This document shows positions 40,649-53,682 of a DNA stretch of 64,000 nt, in pieces. Location of the stretch: NCBI RefSeq assembly GCF_047496725.1, contig NC_132975.1, forward strand, positions 10,547,501 to 10,611,500. Reading direction: 5' to 3'. Source of the stretch: Anoplolepis gracilipes (Eukaryota > Arthropoda > Insecta > Hymenoptera > Formicidae). The notes beneath the pieces are model-generated. The model was not told the DNA's origin, did no database searches, and saw nothing but the letters and a program-made list of their open reading frames with translations. The position numbers and the translations under genes are program-made. Position 1 is the stretch's first letter. Each line of letters opens with the position of its first letter.

Positions 40649-40650
<2 letters not shown>

Positions 40651-40682
<32 letters not shown>
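40651..40682. repeat. (AT)n microsatellite
   Basis: About 15 AT units. Confidence 0.95.
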
Positions 40683-40683
<1 letters not shown>

Positions 40684-40989
40684 GATATTGCTCGACAATA
40701 TTTCTAGGCACTTTATTTGTATAATTATGCATTTATAATTAATCTGTAGAAGCACGAATCATATCTTTCAAGCGTGCTTTTATCTAAAAAAAAATTCGCA
40801 CTGAGAACGAGTTCGATACAATTTACATGTTGCAGTTTACACGCACAATCGATGGTTACAATCCTCATTGCCATCTCCCATCTTTTCTATAATCCCTTTT
40901 CTTTTCTTTTTCTCCTAAAAGCTACACGCAAAGAAATCTCTTTAATGCTTTGCTTCGTCCGATTACGTCTTTACGGTTATTTTTCTTTA

Positions 40990-41690
40990 TGAGCGATCAA
41001 AGTAAATCGAGGACGGCAAAGCAGCAAGAGGAATTAGAGAAGGTGGCCGGAGAAAAAAACGGGGATAAAAAGAAGTGGAAAAAAAGGTTGAGAGGGGATG
41101 GAATGATGCGTGAAAAAGAGCGAGAGATGTAAAGAGTGCGCGCGGAAAAGCGGATTCGAAAGATGCGGAAAAAGGCAAATGAGAGGAAAAAATCAAAGGA
41201 AAAGGTCGAGAAAAGGTTAGACTCGTGAAAGATGCGACTGAGGTCGTCGAAAAATGAAAAATTGGGCAGAAGAAGATCGAGGAAGGCACAAGGTAAAGAA
41301 AAATATAAAACCGTATTTGAAAACGAACGAAAGAGAAAAAGAAAGTGCCGCGAGAATTTGCAAAAAAAAAGAAGGGACGAAAAATACGTAAAAATGGAAG
41401 TAGAGTCGAATAGTTTTCTTTTGTTATCGATAAACTCGATAACAAAAAGGAAAATCGGTAGATCGCGAAAAACACGTACCTAGCAATATAGGGCCTGAAA
41501 AAAAGAGAGATTGAAAAGGAGAAAACGACCAGGATCGCCGACTAGGAAGTGTACAAGAGCAAGAATTTCGAATGTCCGGAAAGAATCCCAATGGTATCGG
41601 AACCGAAGATATAAGATAAAAAAAAAAAAGAAAGAAAAAAGAGATGAGAAAGAAGAAGAACAGAGGGGAAGTGACGTGGGATTCGGCCAG
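40990..41690. other. Purine-rich (+ strand) low-complexity block with a hairpin
   Basis: Roughly 700 bp in which A and G greatly outnumber C and T on the + strand. The 162-codon Phe/Ser-rich minus-strand frame and the Lys/Arg-rich plus frames follow from this bias and are not called. Inside it at 41419-41447 is a 12-bp perfect stem (TTTTGTTATCGA / TCGATAACAAAA) with a 5-base loop; the stem continues after a small bulge. Confidence 0.55.
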
Positions 41691-43369
41691 TTGCCGTGAC
41701 ACGTAAGAACGACACGTCTGGACATATTCTCGTGGCAAAGACAGTGGATTCGGGAGTCGCTGTTTGTTCACACCCAATCAAGAGTCGAATCTTTCTTTCG
41801 GTTATCTTCCATATGTGAATCACGCGCGTGATGTATGTGTGCGTGTGTAAGTGTATGTAATTTTAAATACATGTGGTGAACCGGGGCACACTTTCGCGCG
41901 ATCGCTTTTCCGACTGCCATCTAATCCCCGAACATGCTCCGACTCAGTTACTCTACGTAGACATTCCCGTGGGATCCACGTGGGCATGTCTACGATTGCT
42001 TGGTCGATGCAAGCTTAGCCTGTTAATCGAACGTATATGTCCGATGGAATCAACTTGCCGAATCTGTCGAGGCGGAAAAACGTCGTTGCTGAGCTTGCGA
42101 TGCATTTGCTCTCAGTTTATCTGATAGGGTTTTATTTTTATTCTTTAAGAATTTGAAACATGGAAAAAAGATGAACAGGTTCCTTATTTTTTTACTTTAT
42201 TCCCGTGAGAACATCACCATGATTGATCTATCTTCAAATACGAACATACAAAAATTGTGAAAAATGCTATCTTTTTAATAATGTCATATATACGCACATA
42301 TATTTTTTATTTATTTTTTGATTTATTTTATTGTCGTATCTCTTAAAGTAAAAAAGTTTATTATACTATATGATATTTTATAATTCTTTATAATTTTATA
42401 ATTTAATAATTTAAAAAAGTGAACATTATGAAAAAGGAATATTGGAGGAATATATTAAATTTTTACTTATAACTTGCAAAAAATATTTATAAATTTATGT
42501 AAAAATAGAAGCGGTGATTACTTCAGAAAAATAAATTTTTAATAAGTTTAGACAGATAATATAAAAATATAAGAATATTTTATATTTCTGTGATAATTTA
42601 ATTTGTCAATTATTGCAACTTTTAATACAGAGAAATTAATTTATGTTGTATAAATTAATGTATATTTTAGTGTACTATAATTCTAATTTGAAGTTTAATT
42701 TAGTAACATACATTTCTTGTAATAATATCCCACAAAATAAAATAAAAATTTACTATAGTGATATCAATTTATTTTAATTTAGAAATTAAAGGCTTATTTA
42801 TGAAAAGACGAAGAAATGCTATTCGACGAAAAAAATAATTCAAAATAAAATACAAATTTGTTGGAATTGCCCGGAAAACAACATTTTGCTCTCTCCTTAG
42901 CTAGCTATACATAACTTATGTTTGCGGCGTTATATCTCTCAACGTGTGTACAGGGGTTTGGTGGTACATCGTATAATTTCATCTTGCGTGCGCCGAGACG
43001 TGTTGGGGAAGGAACACGTGTAGGCGAACGCCAGACGCGGCGGGAATCCGGCATAAAATGAATGTAAGACGTGCAGGCAGCATTTTCACGCGAGTTCCAT
43101 CGCGTACATAAATTCTTTCTTTTTCAAAATTAATAATAAACGCGTGTCTTACATGTATCACGCATTTATCATAGAAACATCCGTACAAAATAAAAATCTT
43201 GTCAGCGCCATTTAATATATAATATTATTTTATAACAATAATATATTGAATTTTGTTTAGCGCGAAAGAGTACGTTAACTAAATATATAATATATAAATA
43301 TATTATCAAAAGAGATTTTTCTCTCTAATATTTTTTTATTACAATATATTTAACAATAGCGAGTCTTCC

Positions 43370-43740
43370 AACATGTGGAAGGACATTCATGTGAGGACGA
43401 TCGAAAATCACACTCGAGACACAAGGATATCGCTCCCTGAGGGAAGCGAGAGAGTTTGCTTTTCGTCGAATTTCCGCTCTTGAGACTGATTCCTCGGCGG
43501 GCCACGTCCGTCCGGCCAGACGTCCTCGAAAAGGAAACGGACGTTCACGTAATTTCAATGACCATCCGTCGCGCACGACCGCTAATTTCAGCTGCGCAAG
43601 GAATCCCTTCGTCCCCCGGGCGTATCTTAGTACATTGCTTCACGTGCTCGAGGAAAAACGAGAAAGAATTCTCGAAGAACGTCGGGTAAATTAAGTCGAG
43701 AATTCTCTAGCTGGTAAATCGCAGTCTCTCGCTCGGAATT
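43370..43740. other. CpG-rich intronic island
   Basis: A GC-rich patch between long AT-rich flanks (about 42,120-42,870 and 43,790-44,150, where nothing further is seen). Frames of 77-83 codons occur on opposite strands; no product was recognised. Confidence 0.25.
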
Positions 43741-45369
43741 AATTACTTATTCATTTCAAGCAAAGCAGTAAATTTTCGCGGTCTTAAAGATGCCGTCAAA
43801 ATCAGAAAGTTATGTGAAAGTTATATAAAAATTATAATAAACAAATCTATTGAAATATTTAAATAAGTCAAGTACGTATGTAATTTTATTTTATTTTAAA
43901 TAATATTAATTTCTGCAATTTTTTAACCTAATATTCGTCGGCGAATATCAAGCTTTCTATTGCTACTTAAAATTCTTATGAAGAAAGTGAATCGATAATA
44001 AAATATTTTCGTTAGCATTCACTAGGACGGACGTTGCACTTTTTTCATCATTATTCGACGACTATTAACTTTTTCGGGCAAATATAATTATATTTATCAA
44101 AATCCGATAAACATAATTTTCTCGGCGTGTGAACTATCTGAACGGTGCATAAAATAGCTGTGATTGTAACACATTAAACCCTGTATCGAAATATCATCGG
44201 ACGGTCAATGCTATTGGTGCGATGGCAATTAACTTTCTCGTATTGATACAGGTTTGCGGTGCTTATTTTAGCAAATATTCCTCGGGCAGTCGCTTTTATT
44301 GTGCCGATTCGATCGAAATCATATTGAGAAATAAAAAGCGAAAAGAGAGAACGACAAAGCGAGATGAAGAATAATCGATTTGCCGATCTGCAAAGAGATA
44401 TAAAATAAATTGTGTAAATATTAGCTCCCGCAAAAGTGGTTATGGAAAATATTTTTAATCCTTTCGAGAAACGCGAAGAAAAACGAAGCTGGCCGGATGT
44501 CCAATGGACACCTCGTTTCGCGAATATTGATATTTCCCCATTCTCACCAGTGGAGAAACACTCTCGCACGCATTTGTTGAGAAAACATAGCTGCCACGGA
44601 ATCGTCAATATCACGTATCGAGACTTCGCGCAATTGCGAGTCGTGTTTTCAGTTTTAATATATGCAAACATGAAGTTTTATACATGTAACTGTCGGGGAG
44701 ACATCTCGTATACAATAAAACTATAGATAGAATAAAACTACATACAGATTAGCATCGTGATGAATATTTGAGATCACGTTACGTTTAAAAACAATTCTGG
44801 TATTGAAATAAAGTGTTTTTCTTCTGAAATTTATATTTTTTTTTTAAATTATAAAATTACAAAAAAAAATAAATTAAAATATTCTTGATCAAAAATTGCA
44901 ACAGGATTTTAATTTACATCGAGTACTTTGATGTGGATAAATTAATTCGGAAAGTGTGTACACGCATGTCGACGTTTTTGATTAATTTAATCTGGTTCGG
45001 CAGCAATATTGGTACATTGAAACGCGATTGTTATTGATCTGATCTTGATTTAAACGAGATATGACTTGTCAATGTAATGAATCGTGCGAATCCGTATAAA
45101 TTCGTCGGTTCGTTCAAATTCAAATAAATAGGCGAACACAATGTGATCTCGTGAATTAATTTTAATCGTTTATCCACGCAGCTGCTTAAGCCTTTCTGCA
45201 TGGATTTGTTACACTCGATGACTCTATTTACGATTGAATTGCTGATAATAACAGATTCGAAAAAAAACATTGATTAAAAATATAAATTATATGTAAAGTA
45301 AAAATTATGATATACATACATGTATATATCTTCCATTTATTTAGAAATAAAAATCCATGTTTCTATATT

Positions 45370-45384
45370 GAAAAAAAAAAAAAA
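45370..45384. repeat. Poly(A) tract
   Basis: A run of 15 A residues preceding GAAAGAATT in AT-rich intron sequence. Confidence 0.8.
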
Positions 45385-45539
45385 AGAAAGAATTATTACA
45401 AAAGCTTTGATTTAACTCTAATTTTAAACTTCTACTAGAATTAATTAGCTTTTCATTTTGCCTGTCTGGTTATTTAAGTTATATAAGATTAAACAAATAC
45501 AAGAGAAAGCAGTCCCTTCTGAAAGTACCCCCAAGTGAT

Positions 45540-46040
45540 ATGACCTTTCGTAGCTCCATATCGTCAAACTCTCGCTCATTAACGTAAATGGCAGCGGTCA
45601 GATCTACGACTCTTGATCCACGACCCATTCCCATTCGCGACGGACGAGTCTAGGATCGTGGCAGTAGTGGCACTCACGGGAGAGTGGTAGCGTGAAGTAG
45701 CGTGAGCAACGCGAGCGGTCGAGAGAAGTGGAGAAACGTTTGAAGAAGGATCGGAGTCCATCGGAGCGATGGCGTTGGTAGCGATAGTCCAGGATCCCCG
45801 TGGGAGACATCGAATAACACGTTACTCGCTCACGACTCCTTACACTCGGGGACAGGACTCTCTCTTGACCCGGGACCCCTTCTTCGAACGATCCGCCCCA
45901 TCCGCTTCCTTCCACCCTTGCTCGGTACACTTGCCGCGTTTATACGACGGTCAGTCGATGGTCGTGGACATTTCTATTCCCACTTCTCTTGCTTTCGCTT
46001 GTCGGTGACAATTATTGCGACGATCGCGGGAACACTGTGA
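45540..46040. other. GC-rich intronic island with an ATG-initiated 79-codon frame
   Basis: The frame at 45769-46008 (+) starts MALVAIVQDPRGRH and ends FACR-stop. It overlaps a 108-codon minus-strand frame, has no recognised domain and has no clear donor inside it. It could be a small nested gene, but composition alone can produce it. Confidence 0.25.
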
Positions 46041-46192
46041 TCGATTAAAGATATTACACATATTCTTTTAAAACAAATTATACTTGTGAATTTCGCAAGA
46101 TTCGATATTAATTTGACGAATATTAATCGATGTTTATTTTGTAGTTTTATCTAAAAGAAAAGATCTATTTCCTTTATTACGATTGTGCCTAT

Positions 46193-46215
46193 TATATATA
46201 TATATATATATATAT
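46193..46215. repeat. (TA)n microsatellite
   Basis: About 11 TA units in AT-rich intron sequence. Confidence 0.9.
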
Positions 46216-46547
46216 CTAAATTAATCTATAAAATTAAATCTCTAAATATTAGATATTAATCTATGTATAAAAATTAATCCCCTTATTTTTTTAATGTTCT
46301 TCATGACATATAAGATAATAAAATAATAAATTAATCGATGAGTGATTATATAAATCGAAAATTAAAAGGCTCGATACACTAATTTGCTAAATGAAAATTA
46401 TAACTCGAAATATGCTAATAAACTCGAATGAATGGTAAAACTGTATTTGTACGACAAATAAAGAAAACGTCAATCAATAGGCTCGCAGAAAAATTACGCA
46501 GAAAGTTAAAAGCATGCCTGATCAAAGATATTTTGTACAATAAACGA

Positions 46548-46551
<4 letters not shown>

Positions 46552-46605
<54 letters not shown>
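46552..46605. repeat. (TA)n microsatellite
   Basis: An uninterrupted TA run of about 54 bases. The Tyr/Ile frames on both strands are translations of it. Confidence 0.95.
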
Positions 46606-46609
<4 letters not shown>

Positions 46610-46779
46610 TACATATATACGTACGAGCAACAAAAAGCGACGATCAGATCGGCCTATGTAACAATATAACGTTTTTAGTCCCTTTCGGATCTAACTGGTC
46701 AACGGTTAACACAGGTTTACACATAGCTCTCTTTCTCGTTCGCGATATATATACGTATATATCCTGGTCCTCTCTTTAT

Positions 46780-47600
46780 CAGATTTTTCATTCGCGTCAT
46801 GCGCATGCTATACAGGCTGAAAAGTTTTATCCGCGCTTTTAGCGACAATCGCGCGGACAGACGGATTTAGAGGCGGTGGCGACGAACGCGGTGACGAGGT
46901 ATTTTCAATTCGGACGGCACTACGTTGGGGGGAGGAGGGGGGAGGGGGTTGTCGTCGCGCCGCGCTCGAGCAGACAAAGGGTCCAGAAACAGTTGATTGG
47001 TTGTTCCGTCTTTCCTGTCAGAGTCGCGATACCGTGTGACAGATCCGACCAACCAATCTGTTTCACAATGTACAACAACGCAACGGTCCTGACACTGTAA
47101 AAGCGCGCAATCCGATGAGATGCGTTTAAAGGCCTCCGTTCACCCTCGGTTTCTCTATCCCTCGATCTCTCTACCCCTATCTTCGTCCCAACGAACCTTC
47201 TCCCTTTTTTGCAAATCCTCCTCTCTCTCTCTCGCTTTCCATCTCGCATCATTCGGATTTTTCTTCCGCCTTTCTCATTTTCCGGCGCACATTTTACATC
47301 CGCACCCATGTTAAAAAGCCCTTCGCATACGTAAGCTTGTATAATTGGACGACACGAGATTCACGCGACCGGATTAAATTTTAATCCTGTCCCACATCGG
47401 TGGATTTTCGAAATGCTGTTGATATCGCGCCCATTATTATTCTCGCGCGCTGCGGAAGGCTTCTCGGTGCGAGATTACACTTAAAAATGTATTTGCCATT
47501 TTTTACCCACATGTTGGTTGATTCGCGAGTCTTGATATCGTCCCATGCAAATTTAATCTGTACGCATCGATGACGTTGCGATGCACGTATGTATGACAGA
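46780..47600. other. CpG-rich intronic island
   Basis: A GC-rich block with a G-rich run (46927-46949), a paired CCAAT-box hairpin (46986-47064, listed separately) and a pyrimidine-rich stretch (47140-47290). Frames on both strands are short and overlapping. It resembles a promoter or enhancer island in composition, with no transcript evidence. Confidence 0.3.
46986..47064. promoter_or_regulatory. 79-nt dyad with inverted CCAAT boxes
   Basis: GAAACAGTTGATTGGTTG (46986-47003) faces CCAACCAATCTGTTTC (47049-47064) as an inverted repeat with a 2-base bulge. A second inner pair, CTGTCA (47015-47020) and TGACAG (47037-47042), is nested inside. It could act as paired CCAAT sites in DNA or fold as an RNA hairpin. 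Confidence 0.5.
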
Positions 47601-48915
47601 GATAATCTTGAAAAAATATACCGTAACGATAAAGTTCTGAAATGTATATTTTTAAACGGAAATTACAAAATATAAAAAAATCTATTGTTGTCTTATGTTT
47701 TATCAGAGTAAATAAATTCTAAAATGTATATTGTTTTAAAAGAGATTAAAAATAGATTTAAAATAGATTTCATTAAAGTTCGTTTTTTAAGCATTAATTA
47801 CTTTTTCATCATTATACGGCTCAAAATTACGTTCCAATCACCTTTATTCTATTTTACGTTAATTAGCCGTATTAAACATCACCGCTCGTGGAATCAAAAT
47901 GTCGAAAGAGACTTGCTGCAAATGACACTCGGAAATTAACCGAGCGCCGTTTCGTTCTATCGCCTGCTAAATTAGCAACTTTAACAAATATTTCAACTAA
48001 CGATTCTCTTGCACCTGCTACAAAATAAAACCGATTGACTCTCTCTGAGAGTCATAAATTAATTTCCGTATGAATTGCTGTGCATTTATTTAGAGACGAT
48101 TGTGGAAACGTAATAAGCTTAATATTTTATGAACTTTTGTCATGATAACAGGTTATAAATGTTAATTGTTACGATAATGTAGGTACACGATAGAAACACG
48201 ATTAATAAATCGTAAAGAAAATCAGTGAGAATTTTAGTAAACTATTCAATTATCTTGTAATTTTATAAATCGCAAATTGCTCGTATTTGCAATTACAGAA
48301 ATAATATTGCATTGCGTATATTTGTACAGCGGTGAAAAACTTTTATTTTGATAAAAACTCTATTAAAAAATAGAGATAGATCTCGTACGCGCGTAATTTT
48401 AATGAATATTTACAAAAAAAGCCATATGCGTTTATCAACGCAACACGCTTTTATTTCGCAATGCGAGCGAGCTTTAATTTAACAGTCGTGGTCAAGAAAC
48501 GAAGCAATAACGCAATGGCACATCCCAAGAAACAGGTCGAGCACGATCGTAGAATGGATCGCGACCCAGTTACTTCAGCTTCTTTGTTCGAAAAAACGAA
48601 CTCCTCTCGTGTTCATTCTGCCAAACGGAGCAGTTTTGAATTGTAAACTTGGACATTCGTAGACATTAACGAAATTGTAATGTTTAAACGTTTCCAGACT
48701 TTTTAATCTCAATCTCGACTTTGTTGACTTGTAAAATCTTTCAAACTATTTGTCCAAACAGTTACATGAAATAGAAACTTTTAATTTTTCTAAGAGATGT
48801 AAAAAAAATATTTTTAATAAAAAAAAAAAACAAATCAAATCATCTTTTATTTTATCAATTACATCTTTCAGAATTAAAAAGTTATAAAATAAAGGCTCTT
48901 TTATGTAAGTACAAA

Positions 48916-49340
48916 TTAATGTAAGTAAACCGAGTAAATGTTAAGAGTCACGCGTAACGGTAATAGGCGCAAATAATTACTTATTACTACGAGTAAAATT
49001 TCAATTTAATTAATAATGTATACGTTTCGGTCTTTTTCGGGTCATCTTCAATACAAATTAATAAAGGTTGACAAAATAGTAATTAAATCCTCATTAACAC
49101 GCTCAGAGCTGCAACGAATGAACGCTCCACAAGCGAAATGGGGAAATTCGTCACTCTTCCTGGGGATTCGTTGGACCTCTGAATATGTTAATAAACAAGA
49201 TTTAATTATTGTTTTGTCAACTTTTATTAATTTATACTGAAGATGACCCAAAAAGGACCAAAACAATATTAAATATGTTGAATTTAATATTTACGCCTAT
49301 TATTGTTGCACATGGCTCTTATTTGGTTTACTAATATTAA
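48916..49340. mobile_element. Foldback (long imperfect palindrome) element
   Basis: A left arm (about 48916-49119) and right arm (about 49166-49340) are reverse complements with moderate divergence and a few small gaps, separated by about 46 bp. Anchors include GGGTCATCTTCA (left) against TGAAGATGACCC (right), and CAACGAAT (49112-49119) against ATTCGTTG (49166-49173). As a consequence, similar peptides can be read on both strands, which shows symmetry and not coding. It is probably a foldback MITE. No target-site duplication was identified. Confidence 0.75.
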
Positions 49341-49420
49341 TATTTACTTGGTTTAATTAAATTCTCAATAATTTATTAATTAAATTAATACATTTTTTAT
49401 ATTACAGTAGGTATATATAT

Positions 49421-49421
<1 letters not shown>

Positions 49422-49461
<40 letters not shown>
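49422..49461. repeat. (GT)n microsatellite
   Basis: An uninterrupted GT run of about 40 bases, 80 bp to the right of the foldback element. Confidence 0.95.
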
Positions 49462-49465
<4 letters not shown>

Positions 49466-50999
49466 TGAGTATAAAATCCCACTATATTTTTACTTATTTT
49501 TACCTAAAAAATTAGAAAAAATGCACGTATATACGTATATATGTATATTATTCGTGTATGTACACACATATATATTATCATGACGAAACAGAAATATTTA
49601 TATAAGACGCTTTCGACCAAACGTTTCTCGAAGAAACTTATTTCGTCAGTAAGTCACGCAACACCCCGTAGAATGGATACGAATGTGCAGCCCGAATGCA
49701 CGAGAAATCGTCCGAGGAAGCAAAAAGCTTTATTCAACGTCGGCACGAAAAGGTTAAATGCGAACACACACCTCGGGCTCCGATCGCAAGAAGCTAAACG
49801 AGAGAACATAGCAATAAAAGCGGAGGGTTAATTCTCGGATAAGGCCGCGATGCTGAATGCAGCTCGGCAAACGGCCCATTTGCTCCGACTTATTTCCTTT
49901 CGGCCAGCGAAAGCACACCTCGCGCAGTTAGAGAGCGATCAATCACGGAGCTTGCCATTATTTATCGACTAATAGTCGTTAACAACCGCGTCAAAATTTA
50001 CACTTTATTCGTTACAATTTTGTAAAATGTTAAATACAGAAATGCAATCGGATTAAATCTTTATTAAGCTTATATTAAAACTGAAAAATAATTGCAATAA
50101 TGTATAAGCCAATCAAAAGCCTCGTCCAGTTTGCACTATGATATAGAAAATTCCAGAAAATTTTTTATCGTTACATTAACTTATGAAAGGATCATCAAAA
50201 ATATTTTAAGCTGTTCATTCAAATACAAATTAATCTCGCCATTAGATTTTATATTTTTAATTTTACATGTTATTTATTTTTAATACATCTGTGGTGATAA
50301 TACAAATAATTTCGTTGGAAAATGTATTTTGCTAATTGATTCTAAATTTAATTATATAATTTAATGATATTATGATTAAATAATTGGCAAAAAGAACTAT
50401 GATCTGAGTTAATTTTTGCTACGGTTAATCGAGGATTCTCACTATTTCACCAGGTGCAGTTACGAATTAGAAATAGTAACATGAATTTTCATTAAACACC
50501 AATGCTTGGACGGGACATTTTGATCCAGAGTCGGCGTTAAATTCGACCGAAAGAGACTAAAGAGAGCACGACAAAACCGGCTGCATCCCTTACTCTGCCC
50601 TACCCCGACCTCGCTCGGTCTTAATTGCGAAAATACAACGCGCTTAAACCTTCTCTGATAGCAAGAAGTCTGGAGGCGAAAACAACGCGGGCAATAAACG
50701 CGGGGGCGCATTCTCAACTGCAAGGGCGACGTTGAACAATTGTAACTCACCCGCGAGAGATGCTTAAATTTGTCTTCCTTTTCTCGAATTGCCGCGAAAG
50801 AAAATTGAGAATAAATTTGTCTTTAGAAACAATGGAATAATAATCTTTAAATTAGAAGAATTAAAAATTTTAATGTTTGTAATAAATCTTTCACACATGC
50901 AGAGACACAACGAGACTTGTTCGTTTAATTTTAGCACGAGTTTCTTGCAAAATTCTTTTACGAATTAATTCGAGACTAGATTGTTGCGAATCGCGGCGA

Positions 51000-52200
51000 G
51001 CTTGATAGAAAACCAGGAGACACGCCGTCTTTGGTAGAAATCTCATCGTCGTATTGAAGCTAGTCGGCGAATCGGTTCTAAATTGGCACTGTGCCAGTCA
51101 GCTCGAAACCCACGAACACGCGTCTCGAAGGATGGTCGAATGTGCGCTCGCAAGAGAGATGACACTAACCCCCTACCCAAAGAGACCTTCGTGACGTCTA
51201 GGCATCCCCCGCCCGTCCATTATTCCACGACTTTCCGGTCGCGCCACAGATAATCGCGTTAACAATTACGTGCCGGCTCCGCTGCGAGTCATCTAAATTG
51301 ATTATAGAAGTAATTGCATTCGTACTCGGGTCTCCGCGGCGAATTAAAGGAGACGTGAGAGCGGAAGAGAAACGACAGTTGCGTTTTCGTAAGTGGTCAC
51401 AACATGCGCACGCACATCGAATTGCAATTTACGGAGAGAAAACAAAATTGCCTAACCAATCGCGTCCTTGTTCGAGAATGAATCTTTTTTTTTTTTTTCC
51501 AATCGAAGAAAGAAATTGACTCTTAACTTTTCAATGCGTATGATATAAACATTCGAATGTCGAGACCGCCAATGTAAAATAGCGAACGTGATCGTATATT
51601 TCATCCTTCAAGCTACATTTTGCGGGCTATCACGGCACCTTAAAGGCGAGTGTTCTCGAATGGATAACGATATCAACGTCGATATGAGAATCGCGTAAAG
51701 AATTCCGTCGTTTATGCTTTGCGATTCCGCCTCCTCGATGCAGGGGAAATTCTGCTGGCAGAGCAGCGAGTAAAGATCGTTCATTGATTCGAGGCAAAGA
51801 GAGAGATAGAAGAGAGGCAAAGAGAAGAAAAAAAAAAAAGATGGAGAATGTGGTGGAAACCTTGCGAGATAAGATAGGTAGATGCCACGTAAGATATTCC
51901 GTACAAGGTACGAGCCCCAGCGAGTTCCTTATCCGTCGCGTCGCGGGATGAGAAAGAAATCTTTAAAGCGCACTTTGATTCATAGGCGACCGCCCAACCA
52001 GTGAGAGACAGAACGTGACCTGGCATTAAGTGCCCTATAAAATATTGCGCTCATGTAAATATCCTTGTAAAATTCAGCGGCGGCGGTAGCGGCGGTTGTC
52101 GCTTTTTTCGACTTGCTCGTGCCACGTCACGCCGTCACCACATCATATCGCGATATTTTAGAGATTTTATTCCTTTCGATATTGTATCTCCTATTCGGCG
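51000..52200. other. GC-richer intronic block
   Basis: A moderately GC-rich stretch with a 14-base T run near 51,486-51,500, an A-rich run near 51,828-51,840 and GGCGGCGGTAGCGGCGG near 52,078-52,094. No supported gene. Confidence 0.25.
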
Positions 52201-53340
52201 TTACAAATTCAAATTCGATATAAAATACGCAATCCCTGCTCCTTCCTTCCTGCTCGCATCCCCCATCGAGTAACAAGAAGGACTGCGCGAAAAAGAAGTT
52301 GCAGTGTCTCGGATGAAAGAAAAGCTTACTCGGTGAGGTTTGATTCGAAATTTGGTGTAGAGAAAATTTCCTTTGGGAAATTCGTCGTAAATGTGTGGCA
52401 AGCGACAGGAAGGCAAAATCTCGGCAAGAAATAAAAGTCACAAGAGTAAGTTTAGTTTGCATAAAAAATGAACGGCCCACAATTTTCTCTTTTAATTCAT
52501 GAAAAATTTATAGATTTCTATTTCTCTCTCACATTGTGCGGTGCATCCGATCAAATAATCTAAATTATTATTACATTATTTGTTTTACTTTATACACAAG
52601 AAATACATATAAAGATTAATTTGTAACGCGGTAAGAAAAAAATGATAAGGAAAGAATCTTTCAAGTATGTTAAGTAGTTTCAAATTTTTAGCTTATTATG
52701 ACGCTGTTTGTAGCGATAATATTGCAAACGTTATAAACTTGATTGATATAAAGTTGATTCATTATACGATTCTTTTTCTCGTTATAAAAATGTTGCTTGG
52801 AGTTCTCTATTTTCTCTCATTTGATTATAATAATTTTCCCTCGCGTAATGCATGGCTGGAGGTAAAAAAAACATTTTAATATCAACATAATAATATCAAA
52901 AGCAAACTAATAAATGACTAAAAAAATATATAATTTATCGGAAAAAATAGAATGTATAATGTTAAAAATAACATAAATAAATGTAAATAAACAAGCGATG
53001 TATTGTTGAAAATTTTTAATAATGAATTTTTGCCATAGTTTATTATTATATGCATTCCATACGAAATATCCTCTAACAAGATTTTATAATTCACATTTTG
53101 CAAAAAATCTTCTAACGCATAAAAGCGTGTGTTTTACTATATTCATGTTAAACCGCGAAATCAAATTTATGATTAGTTTAGCAGCTGCAGTCGCGAAAAG
53201 TTCCCGACGTTGAATGCGGCATAACTATAGTGCGCGTTAGAGCGCTCGAGATAGAGACTTGCTCAGAACTCGGCTTCTAATTTTTTTTTCTTTACGTAAA
53301 TGCAAGACTTCCCCTCGAAGCGAGCTAAATGCATGAAAAA

Positions 53341-53341
<1 letters not shown>

Positions 53342-53377
<36 letters not shown>
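53342..53377. repeat. (AT)n microsatellite
   Basis: About 18 AT units in intron 1. Confidence 0.95.
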
Positions 53378-53379
<2 letters not shown>

Positions 53380-53601
53380 CACACATACATACTTTTATAT
53401 TTCTACATGACTATGGTAGACACATTCCACTTGTATAATTAAGCGCATTAAATTAATTTAAATAAAAAAAATTGTTTACATTACATCTCTCTTTATCAAT
53501 AAATAAATCAACATCTGCATCGATAATTTAAATTTGAACTGTACTACTTTTTTCTTTCTAATCAGTTCTTTCGGTATAAACAAAAAATTCTATCGGATAA
53601 A

Positions 53602-53682
53602 ATGTCGAATTAAATACATATCAAAATTTTTAATTGTAATCGAACATGTCGAATTAAATACATATCAAAATTTTTAATTGTA
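53602..53682. repeat. Perfect 37-bp direct repeat
   Basis: ATGTCGAATTAAATACATAT and the 17 bases after it occur identically at 53602-53638 and 53646-53682, separated by 7 bp (44-bp offset). Confidence 0.9.

Noticed and set aside
40987..41475. 162-codon Phe/Ser-rich minus-strand frame resembling membrane segments
   Set aside because: Produced by the purine-rich plus strand; no start context, motif or alternation of hydrophobic segments typical of a real membrane protein.
49016..49266. Similar peptides on opposite strands (HLQYKLIKVDK) suggesting a conserved protein
   Set aside because: The similarity is fully explained by the inverted repeat; each is the same DNA arm read in opposite orientation.
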